Program-made: the position numbers and the translations under genes
Shown here: positions 39,163 through 49,541 of the stretch, one piece after another
Layout of the letters: each line of letters opens with the position of its first letter
Position numbering within the stretch: the first letter of the stretch is position 1
The notes under the pieces: model-generated
What the model was told of the DNA's origin: nothing
Databases searched by the model: none
The model's input: only the letters and a program-made list of their open reading frames with translations
NCBI GenBank assembly: GCA_013365325.1
Contig: JABVXV010000032.1
Location: 1-64,000, forward strand
From: Dipetalonema caudispina
Taxonomy: Eukaryota; Nematoda; Chromadorea; Rhabditida; Onchocercidae
DNA length: 64,000 nucleotides
Direction: 5' to 3'

Positions 39163-40933
39163 ATGGAAAATCAGCAGCCAAAAGTGTTTGGAGTGATTGT
39201 AGCTGGTCGACCGGTAAGATATATATATATATATATATATATATACTATTGTTATGGAAAAATGCATGTACTTTTTCAACAATAATGTGTGATATAATAT
39301 CACGATGAGAAAATATCTGGTAGGACTTATTCTAATTAAGCTACTGCTTGTAAAGATGTTTGGTTCTGTCCAAAATTTTCTCACAATATCTGTTTTAAGG
39401 CATAATTCTTAAACTATCCTTTAATTGAGGAGGGTTTTTTTTTTTTATTAGTTTTCTGGATACCGTTAAAAACAAAGCATTTAGATCTGTTGTTGCTAAC
39501 TTACTTGTCAAATTTCTAGATCCAGACAGATTTTGTTCAAGTGAGCAGAACAGAATTTGTTATTGAAGTGGCTGATTCTGGTTCAGCAAATCATGTAGTC
39601 GTGTTCTTGACAGGCATTGCACCATTTCCTGCGGATACGGGCGGCACTGGTATGTGGTCACATTTATCGCGGTAAATTTTGTTAGTTATTAAGTTCATTG
39701 TACTAAACTGGTGGTTCGTAATTAGTCTCATGTTGAATTATACTTTACATTAAATAACATATCACAAGATAGAAAAAAATAACCGCAGAACTCATCCACA
39801 GAGGAAAGGTCTCAAGTGCGTAATCAGTTCTTCATTGATTGACCATAATTTTTAGTTTATATTCGGTGGCCAAAAATTGGAACAGAGACGAACTGGCATT
39901 ATCTCGGATACATTGCAAATGATAAGCCGAGCGCTATATTTCGAGTTGCTCAAGTATAAATTTAAATTCCTAAAAAGTGTGACCTCACTGATACTTTATT
40001 GTGTGAAATAGCCAGTGAAAAGTTCTCTGAGAGATATAAACTTATCCATAGCTAGTAATCTGCATAATTGTACTTGAAGTGCGTAGAATCTGTATGTCGA
40101 GCGGAGTACACAGAGGGACTGGATATACTTAGAGATTTCTTTAAAGATTAGTACAATCTTACTAGTTTTAGCTTCATAAAATGGATGCTGTTCATGGTGG
40201 TCTATTCATATCGAACTTATCGACGAATGGGAATGCAGCTGGCAATGCTCAGATTGGTATCAGTGTAGAACCGCTCACAGTTATCACAAGTAAAGTTCCT
40301 GCTGAGGGAACGACAACTAGTCAGCAGGTATGGTGTGACCTTGGGAAACTTTGGAGAACGGAAAACGCAATGTAGGAGTGATTGTGGCTTTGTTGGGTTG
40401 AATCGTGTTGAGATATATGTCCAAACACAACAATACAAAGCAATCAATAAACTGAGAAAAAAACATTATTTTGACTGGTAAATAAGCAGGTAAGAACTAA
40501 GTAATTCGAAATACTAATAGTCTGACTGGCAGGACCAAAATTTATTTATGGCTCGAAGTTTAACACTGTAAGGTTTTTTCAATAAGTCTGCGAACGACCT
40601 CGTATATGATGCAGTATTGTCTTTTCTGCAAAAAGAATGAACTATAGATGGTAATATTATATATTGATGTGGAATGAGCATATCAGCTTTTTTCTCAAAT
40701 TCCAGTCACTGCTATGTAATTTTTTGGATTTGCAGTCATCATTCATGGAGTTCGCAGAGAAGATGTTGCAAAATTTTGTTAACCATCTGCAATCATTTGC
40801 TGTTCGTTTGCCTCGGCCAGAAAATCCTGGAGAATCCACGGACTTCATTTCAGCTTCCGCTGTACAGAATTGGTACACCAACTTTTCCCGGCGGTTACAA
40901 CAGAATCCCGAATTCTGGAAATGTCTTTTATGA
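39163..40933 (+). CDS. HIKESHI: Hikeshi (Hsp70 nuclear import carrier, OPI10 family)
   Basis: Exons 39163-39213, 39520-39649, 39856-39953, 40172-40327 and 40736-40933 join in phase, giving 210 residues (human protein about 197). Landmarks: VFGVIVAGRPIQTDF; NHVVVFLTGIAPFP; the short VYIRWPK strand; HYLGYIANDKPSAIFRV; AQIGISVEPL; and the C-terminal FAEKMLQNFVNHLQSFA and WYTNFSRRLQQNPEFWK. Members of the family carry ATP-bound Hsp70 into the nucleus under heat stress by binding FG-nucleoporins; the human protein forms an asymmetric dimer. The N-terminal extension MENQQPK is short. The insertion after PSAIFRVAQ (LHKMDAVHGG) is lineage-typical variation. Overlapping AATAAA hexamers at about 41463-41477 mark the likely 3' end. 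Confidence 0.94.
39218..39244. repeat. TA microsatellite
   Basis: A (TA)n run beginning 5 bp inside the first intron of the Hikeshi gene, directly behind its donor site (gtaaga). Confidence 0.9.
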
Positions 40934-42655
40934 ACTTTCCGTTTTTTTTTTTGTATTTTTTGTTGTTTTTGTTAAAATTGTCACCAACATCATAATACTT
41001 AATCTTTCATTTATTTGCTGCGAAGAGAGTCGTGTCGTAGGCTTACTACACTTTACTATCTCGTTGTTTTCATATTTATTCACTTTTTCATCATAGCAGT
41101 TTAATTTACTAAATGTTATAAGTGGCATTGTGTTCTTCAAAATTAATGTAAGAAAAGTGCAGTTTATGGTGAATCTTGCAAAATGTTTGTAGGATTTGAT
41201 ACAACTGATTGTGCATTCAGTTGCATTTCTCCGTTCTGTGCAAACTTTAGTCTATAGATTAACATATTGAATCCGCTCCTTATTGTTGTCTATAGGCCTG
41301 TATATTATAATTTTGATGAAGGCTTGCCACTGTTCTCATGTTGTTAGTGTTTGCCGGAGTCTTGTACGAGAGGACAAAGTGTTTGGAATGGGAATTTTGC
41401 GTGCTGAAGCAATGTATTTAGATTTGTCATATAAATGCGTCGTGTTTTTGAGGTTCAATTTCAATAAAGGTCAATAAAAAAGTGGGTTTCAGAAATGCTA
41501 AAGTTGGGTTTGCGGTTCATTTCGTGTTTTCATCTTTTATTGTTTTATCACCGAGAAGTCAGTATTTGTCGACAACTACTGATAGGTCTTATTAGTTACA
41601 CAGTGCAAGCAAACAGTTGAAATTGTGATTGCTTGGATTTTGGGGTATCATGCCAAGGAGGAACGATCTTTAGTTTGAATACTCCAAGGTCTGAGGTTTG
41701 CTTCCTGTTTTTGGCCTCTAGCTAAGTAGCGTAATGTAATTTGTCATTTTATGATTTTCTGGAAGGACTTTTCCATAGGTTGAAGGTGAATACTGTGACC
41801 GGTACAATTTCTTAAGGGTCCGCAGTATTGGACGGGAGGGGTAGGGGAGAGAGACAAAAAGTAGTAGGCTAACTGAAGTGAAATTAGTCAACTTTTGGTG
41901 AATCCGGATAGATTGTTAAGAATCTCAACCTGTTTTTGACAGTTCTGATTAAGTATGGCAGTCTTTGGGGCGCAGTGCGGTTATAAGTGCTACGCCACTA
42001 ATGTAAATCGAAGTGTAACCTGGATAGAAGTATTGTCAATGACAACTGCTAACGACACAGGTCCTAAATGATCCATTAAAATCATGTTGCATTGGTTGCA
42101 AAGGTCAACTCGTACGAACTATAGTGACTCATCGAAATGCACCGTGCAGGTGTGATTCATTGAGAAAGGATAAGTTCGAGGAATGTGTTTCGCTCGTTTG
42201 CATTTTGGAGAGTTGGTTAGTTGCACTGCACTGAAGATCATCCTCCTGAGAAATGCACTTCTCCGTTGCTAATTTATCTACATCATATGACATTGGAGAA
42301 GGCATTTATCCTCTGGAAGATCAGCATTAAGATTTGTTGTTATTAAAGACAAATCGTTTTCCTTTTAAGCAATAGATTCTTTGCATACATTGCTAACTTT
42401 TTTGAATTTATTCATGCATCAAAAGTGTTTGGTTTAAGTGATGCCATTTCAGAAAATTGTCTAGCAACATTACTGCTCAACCAGAGCAGAGTTCTTTAAA
42501 TTCTGAATCATGATTTTTCTTTGCTTGTTTGATTCCTTTTGTCTGCTCACGTTGATGTCCCCAGTTCTGTTATCATTGTCCTATACCTCATGATTTAAAT
42601 TAACGCTCCACTATGTCTAATTCGAAAGGTAAATGAAAGTGTTCCAGGCAACAGA
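40934..42655. other. Hikeshi 3' flank and coiled-coil gene 5' flank
   Basis: The first 0.55 kb should be the Hikeshi 3' UTR, ending near the AATAAA hexamers at 41463-41477. The rest (41480-42655) is less AT-rich but has no supported exon. A start-like ATG at 42613 (MSNSK) followed by a donor could be a leader exon, but it could not be joined in phase. The downstream gene begins behind a gttccag acceptor at 42646. Confidence 0.45.
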
Positions 42656-45545
42656 ATGAACTCTAATAAATGTCAAAATCATCTTGATCTTAATGCACAG
42701 AACGGTATTACAAGCTACGATATCAGTTCTTTGGTCGATGACGATTTTGAGGTTTGATTTCCTTGCGGCACCATTTCATTTCGACTGTAGAAATTCAGGC
42801 TCATGAGGTATTGAGGTACTCTGTAAATTATTTCATGCTTTCAGGATATTTTTAGGCCGAACATTAGAGTGTATCATCCTTTTAAGATGCATCCAAACTC
42901 CGGCTCTCCAGATTCACCTTTTTATTTTATAGTTATTTACTCGTTTTGAAATTTTAGTGCTTAAAAATAGCTTTTGAAAAATAACTATCCATTAAGCAGG
43001 AAAGTGCCTTCTTGGCATAAACAAAGCTTTTGAGATTTCATACATTGACACTATAAAATGTGGTATTCAGATGATAAGAATTTGAGTTCTTACATGAGTA
43101 GATTCTTATTAATAAGACTATATGGGATATTCTTTTTATTTCACTGGTTATGTGACTCCTCATTATACAAAACTGTGACTAGATTTACCGGATTGGGTAG
43201 ATTAGATGGAATGGTACCAACAGTATACAGTTCCATCTATCTGCGCATCAGTTGGATTTTCGTTGATTCAGTTGTAGCTGACACACTCAGTTTTGCCTTT
43301 TCGGTTTATATACAGCTTGTTTAAAGGTATTCTACTCTTTGTCTCGAATGTCCTGACATTTCCACTTCCAGATCATGATGATTTGCTTTACCTGGGTTTA
43401 GGCTTAGGCCTTTTGTTGTCCTAGACACAAATTTCTAAGCTCATTTGTTCAGCGATCAGTTTCTCTGCCACCGCATGTGTACTACTGCACGATTTCATAA
43501 CGCATTTTACTGTAATTTCGGTAGTTGTGCTCAAATTTTCGGTAGTTGCTTACTGTAATTTTCGGTATGCTTCCGCATTGCTCCTTATGAAAATTCCAAA
43601 ATTATCAATTTCAGGTAATCGGTAGTTTAAGTGATACACTACGTTCGGTGTCATTGGAAACTGGTTCTGAAATACCTCTGTATGATATAGAAATTGGTAA
43701 CCGGAATGGCACCATTACCGAAAACTCCACTAATACAGCTGCCATAACGAATAAAGAGGTTAATGAAAGCACACCACTATCGAACAACAGTTTGAATTTG
43801 ACGTCAGGTGAAGACATTGGTCGGAACACTGATATTCTCACGCAGAACGTTATTAAATCATCATTAATCGATAGTACAAACCTTTCGATGCATCCTTTCC
43901 ATGGTAATCTTACAGAAGAGCTAAATTATTCTTTGAAATCCGAAATTGATGGGTTTTTATATTGCCATTATTACCATATTCATTTGGTGAATTGATTGCA
44001 GCACCCAGAAAAGGTAGTATATCATCCTTTCGAAAGAAGTTTAAAGCCAAAAAAAAAGCCAATGCTAAATAATTCTTCTGAACCTTTGTGAGGAAGTTGC
44101 AGTACCTTGGACCGCTTGACTGAACAAGAGCCCTATCTTTTCCTTTCGGCTAGCTTTAACAAGTGTCTCTTGTTATTATTCTACACTGCCCAGTAGATGC
44201 ACTTCCATACCGCAATGAGATATTCAAGTCGAGAATCACAGGAAAATCTTTCTTTTATCTGAAGCTTTTGCCTAATAAAGAAATACTCATTTTTAAAACT
44301 TACAGAGAAATTTACAGAAGATCCAATCAACACAGTTGAATCGATTCGAGCTGATTATCAAGCTGCACAGCAGTCAGCTAAGCAGGAAAATGAGTTGTTA
44401 CGCAAAGCATGTGAAAAAAAGAACGAACAGATAAGTTTTATTCCATTTGTCTGTTCTTGTTCATCCTTAATTCTCATCCTTCCGTATATTTCCCGAAAAT
44501 TATAATCATATTCTTATTCAGATTGAAATGTTGCGCCGCAGATTGGACGACGAAATTGCGCAGAAGATTCAACTCAATGCGGAATTGGAAGAGACTCAGC
44601 GCGTCCTAAGTGAATGCAGGTAAGTTAGCTATATTTCCTATCATTTTTTAGGATTTCGAATTCATGCTGTTTGTTACCGTTGCAGCACGCTAGTAGACCT
44701 ATTAAGGAATTTCTAACAAATTTCAGGATAAAAGTAGACGAAGAAGTTGCCAGCAAAATTGAACGTGAAGATATTATCAAAGTTTTGCAAAGCACAATTG
44801 TACAGCTTCAGAGTAGTGGTACGTACGTGCTATGCAGTTTTATGATCGTTTGGTTTCTGAAAAACATCATGTAAGCTGATAGTGCGGAAAGTAACTGGAC
44901 TTTATTGTATCTGAAGCAACTGAGTATAGTTTCAGCCATGAGCTGCAGTTTCCACTCTTCACTCACTCCTGTATAAACTTAACGGTTGTTGCATGAAACA
45001 CATGAATTTAATTAGCATATATCTTCTGCAGAATGGTTGATGTTTCGAAATTTAGGTGATTTAAGTTGCCTTGGATCAAGTGTGATCAACGAACAAGCTT
45101 TGGTTTCTTCGCTACATGAAAAGGAAGAACTCATTGAGGTATATTTTTTAATGCCATTTGCTCCTACTCTTAAATGTGAAATTTGGTATAAATAAGAACT
45201 CAGTCAGTGGCTTCATTCAATCTCTTCTATAAAATGGTAACAGATTCTCTTTGCACAAGTTTCAATATTCTTGATGTTCCAGGCACTTAAAAAACAGTTA
45301 GAAGGAGCTGAGGAGCGGTATGAAAGAGAGCACAAGGAGGTATTGGATTTGGAAGAAATAGTAAAAGTAAGTTCATGTTGTTTTGAAACTCGATTTTTTA
45401 ATTTGTTATTCCAATTGATTTACCTCATGAGCAGTTTTAAGTAAGAATCACCTTTCCTACACATTCCTCACAATTCCAACACTACTCCTTCTCTCAGATC
45501 CTTCACGAATACGTCCAGAATGATCAGCAGGCACAAGTGGAATAA
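42656..45545 (+). CDS. Coiled-coil protein, family not identified (TACC-like possible)
   Basis: Exons 42656-42751, 43615-43903, 44002-44013, 44306-44430, 44522-44619, 44727-44818, 45056-45138, 45283-45366, 45498-45545 give about 308 residues. The N-terminal 130 residues are Ser/Thr/Asn-rich and probably disordered. From about residue 135 to the end the chain is heptad-rich: ENELLRKACEKKNEQ, then IEMLRRRLDDEIAQK, LNAELEETQRVLSEC, EELIEALKKQLEGAEERY. This suggests a long parallel coiled coil. A C-terminal coiled coil after a disordered N-terminus resembles TACC centrosome proteins, but no diagnostic residue was seen, so no symbol is given. The ATG lies behind a gttccag acceptor. The junction 44430/44522 needs an AT-AG intron, and 44002-44013 is a 12-nt microexon; reading through it yields a short isoform ending at 44072. 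AATAAA lies near 46017. Confidence 0.72.
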
Positions 45546-47682
45546 CTGTGACAAGGAGTGCGGTTGTAGACTGTTCAATGTCGAAGCACTAGCAGCGGCA
45601 ACACAATCAGCAATTTTTTAACGGGACGTGTTTTATTCCTCCTGAAAATTGCGTGTTAGGAATTCGTAATACTATTTTTATATCAACTTCTTGTATAGAT
45701 ACTTGTAAAATCTCGGTTCTTTCTACTTTCCTTTTTCTGTATATTTTTTTGTCTTTTGTATGATCATTGCGAAAACTAGATGGCTTACTTAAAATTCACT
45801 AATTACGAGGAAGACTTGATCCCTTGTCGAAGTTCCTACTTAATTCCTGAAGTCTCATTATGGCAGAAAATAACTCTAGATTTGAAAGAGACTTAGAAAT
45901 TTCGAGATGTGATTCTGAAAAAAATATCCTTCTTCTGCAATTAAATTTCATATCCCCAAAAAATTTACTCTTTGACTGAAGTTTTTTTTATCCGGTAGTT
46001 GGTTCCCTTTAGTCAATAAAATGTTAGTTTGAAAACTTTTCCCACCTACCAATAAATTAATAAACTCTGCTGTTATGAAAGCTACAAAGGGCTTCTCTAA
46101 AACAATGAAAACTTCTGTATTACCAAACCCCTCTACCCTTGTCACTATACTTAAGCTTTTAAAATAAACGATATATTTCCATGATGTGCCAACTACATTG
46201 TACGAGGCCACAAGATACATAACCGATTCTTTACATCTAAATTTCGATGTTACGCGCCAGCCTCAGCTGAAAAAACATTGGTTTGAAAAAATATGCCGTT
46301 GAAACGTCTTGCATATAAAGAATCAGTTATATGGAAAGCCAGGAAATTTGGTCCATTTTCATTTTTTACATCGAATTCAATCATGATGATATTCAGACTA
46401 AAAAACATTTAAGTGACTCGAACTTACTTGATGTGTAGCATTCCCAACCCTCCATTTTGTGTACCAGGAACTGAGTCATGTACATTTTAAGATTTGCTTC
46501 TCACATTTATTCATGAAAAATCTTACCGATGTGTTTTTTGTCTTATTGTTCGATGTAGATACTGTTTATTTTGAGGAACATTTTGAAATGTATTTCTTCA
46601 CACCGTATTTCACTTAACAAGTTCTCATCGAAAAAGAACTGTGTAAAAAGGGAAAGTTTTTTAGCCACTGCGGATACTTCTACTCTTCCAATGCATTATC
46701 AGCTGTTTCTTCTCGTAAATTCCATGTAACCATAAATTCACTACTTGTTGGATATTTAAGCCTGAGAAAATAATTTCCAGCCTTACATTCCGTGCAAATG
46801 CATCATGTAATGCAATTTTCCAAAGTTAACCTAAGAATATCGAGTTATATAAGATTTTGAATCAGTGTTCTCAAAAAGCCTCTCTCTTTACAGTAAATAA
46901 AGAAAAACCCCGCAATCAAAATTGTGGAAATGACCTCGAAATCCCATACTCAAACTGAAAGATTAAAAAAAGCCTCTGGAATGGAATCATAGCCTGGAAT
47001 AAATTAACAACATCCGAAAATGCATGCCATTCTCAGTACTTCAACGAGTCAGTGGCAGTCATCATCCCATATCTCCAAAACAACAAGGATTTGAAGATCT
47101 GACCGTAACGACACACCGTTTGCTTTAATTGATACGATGCCCTTTTGTGAATAAGTACAAGTATACAAAGAGTTCCATTTCTCACGATCTCCGACGATTT
47201 GTTACCCATTGATAACTATATATATCTGAATAAAGTGGCAAATCTCCATGGAATGGAACTTAAAAACCACCCCAACTAATTATCCCTCTGTATAAGCGAG
47301 CAAACTTTTTCCTAGGGCGACAAATCCCAACAAACTTTTAATCTTATCTGGATTGCAAGTCCTAATCTTTCGCAAATCTGGATGGAGTTCATATAACAAA
47401 TGCAAAGTAATAGACGTAAGAATGGGAAGTTTTTATTTCAAAAAGAAAAAATGCGCACTGAAATAACACGATGTTCCAAAATACGAGTTATTCGTTCGAT
47501 AACACTGTTCCTCATTCCTCTTTCCCCGTCAACAATCTACCACCCTCAGCAAATAGAAAAATCCTGCAGTACGAGGAACAATCCTGCCACAAAGATTCAA
47601 TTAAAATTCATGACTTGGACTTGGATTCACAATCTCCCTCAACCGATGATTTGAAGATAGAGAACCTCTGCTAAAGCAATGA

Positions 47683-48568
47683 TTACATTGGAGTAAACGA
47701 TGCTCTACTAAAATATAGCTCTCTGGAATAATAAAAGATATAAATCGTGGCAAAATGTGTAACAGACTTAAATCTTTTGTTACGGTAAACTTAAAGTATA
47801 TAACAGAAATATTGTACATTCATAATTCAAAAAACCTAGCCTTATTTCATGGGAAAACATGGACATCGGGCAGCAAGAACGGAGCGATTAACGATGCATA
47901 AATTTATTTAAACATAAAATGCTCTTTTTCCTCTAATACGCAAGATGTTGTAATCCGGACTTGAAAATTACCTTATTTCTGGCTGGAACATGTAAACAGC
48001 AACAATATTCCACATACTAAATAAAAAATATTCGAGGATGAGAACAATTCTCCAAGCGCTCAGGAAAAAAGCTGTGCTTGGTAGTAGCGACATATTGAAA
48101 GGACAAAAAATGTTGATAGATTTAGCAAACAAAACAAATGTACAATAGTCCGGTGTTATTTTTTTCAAGAAATTTAAAACATATGATTCGTTGAAAAACG
48201 AAGTCGGAGGTTACAAAGTATTATGGACCCACTTCATATATATCAATACAGATTACATAAAACTATACTTGTCATAAATATGCATGATCCATACCAATTG
48301 AACACATTCCGAGTAATGAAACTTGGGGTTCAGTCTATGAATCCAATTCAATATCACCGTAATTTTGAAGTCACTATTAAAAACAAAAACCTGTTACTTA
48401 CTGCAAACCAACTCCATAAACACCTTCATTGAATACTGAACAACTTAAGTCTAGAAAAAGCTGGAACTTCAAATAAGAATGAATTCGTTATACACTATAG
48501 TAGCCGACGAATAAGTACAAATCTGTCCACTTTGGATGAACAGTACGCTGGCTCTCCATTAACGACAT
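47683..48568 (-). CDS. Possible membrane-protein gene (weak, incomplete model)
   Basis: Not recognised. Several minus-strand segments look coding: an ATG at 48568 (MSLMESQRTVHPKWTDLYLF), an exon 48460-48402 bounded by gttccag and gtaagt (FLDLSCSVFNEGVYGVGL), a hydrophobic segment about 48090-47971 ending at AG|gtaatt (AWRIVLILEYFLFSMWNIVA), and a terminal exon 47722-47683 (ELYFSRASFTPM, then stop). The last junction fits in phase (AG plus A); the others need weak sites. Together they would make a small protein with one or two membrane segments. It may be a real short gene, a remnant, or coincidence. Confidence 0.25.
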
Positions 48569-48898
48569 TTACGACGCCTCACGCTTTCTCAAGTATTCTT
48601 TGGAAAATTCGGTAAATGTTTGCTTTATTAGTACATATAGCAATGAGTAGATTTGCAGCTTAAAATTAAACTTGTGAGCTTACATGGTACTTTATACCAG
48701 AAAATTTCGAAACCTGGAATTTCATGCTGCATTAAAACTAATGTTGAGATGCAAGCGCGAAACGATAAACACATAATCAGTTCTTGTTAACTTAGACAAC
48801 AAATGTAAAATAACCAAAATGACGACATTTGATCTGAATAGAAAAGTGCGCATAAAAATAAAAAGGAAATTTTATCAAAATGTTTAAATGCGAGAACA

Positions 48899-48980
48899 CC
48901 ATACACACATACACATACATACATAAATACACATACACACACACATACACACACACACATACACATACACACATACATAC
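48899..48980. repeat. CA/CATA microsatellite
   Basis: Mixed ACAC, ACAT and ACATAC units. It is the source of Thr/His-rich and Cys/Val-rich open frames on the two strands, none of which is a gene. It lies downstream of the SET gene. Confidence 0.95.
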
Positions 48981-49541
48981 AGGAGCAAATCACAACACAC
49001 GCTTACATTCACACAATGACTCTCTGTTTATCGAATATAGCACACAAGCATTCATACTGTCACGCTCTTATACAAACAGGATTAGACCAACCAGCCGAAC
49101 TAGCAATAGCGCACTACTTGAACAATGAGGAAGGGAAGAAAAAGAGTGAAGAATATATCTACTTGATGAAACAACTAGGTTCAAAATTCAAAACCAAATC
49201 AAAGACATATTTTGCAGCAAAAGAAACCCAGCTACCGTCCTCTGAAAAAATTTTGGAAAACATAGTGCGCTACTGTTACCCAGATGCGATTCACCACTAC
49301 TTACTGGCAAAGAAAACATCGACCAATAAAACCACTAGAATTTATGCGCCTCAGTGTGCGCACAAACAGCTTTCACCAACAGGGGGTCTGCAATGACAAA
49401 TTGTTTCTTACAAGAGCAAAACATACTTGCTTTAAAAAACTAAAGAGTATTAACAGAAAACCTTCCCTTATTGTTACTGCAGCAGCAGCAAAAAAACCAG
49501 AAAAATCAGCATCTGGCCTACCCGGAACTAATTACTTCCAT

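Larger units (their letters stand above)
45546..49541. other. Stretch between coiled-coil gene and SET
   Basis: The left end holds the coiled-coil gene 3' UTR. The right end holds the 3' UTR of the minus-strand SET gene. Between them is one weak minus-strand candidate (47683-48568) and a CA microsatellite. The 126-codon plus-strand frame 49016-49396 and the frame 49284-49688 are antisense to SET sequence and lack domain or splice support. A 90-codon minus frame at 45948-46220 is likewise unsupported. Confidence 0.45.
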
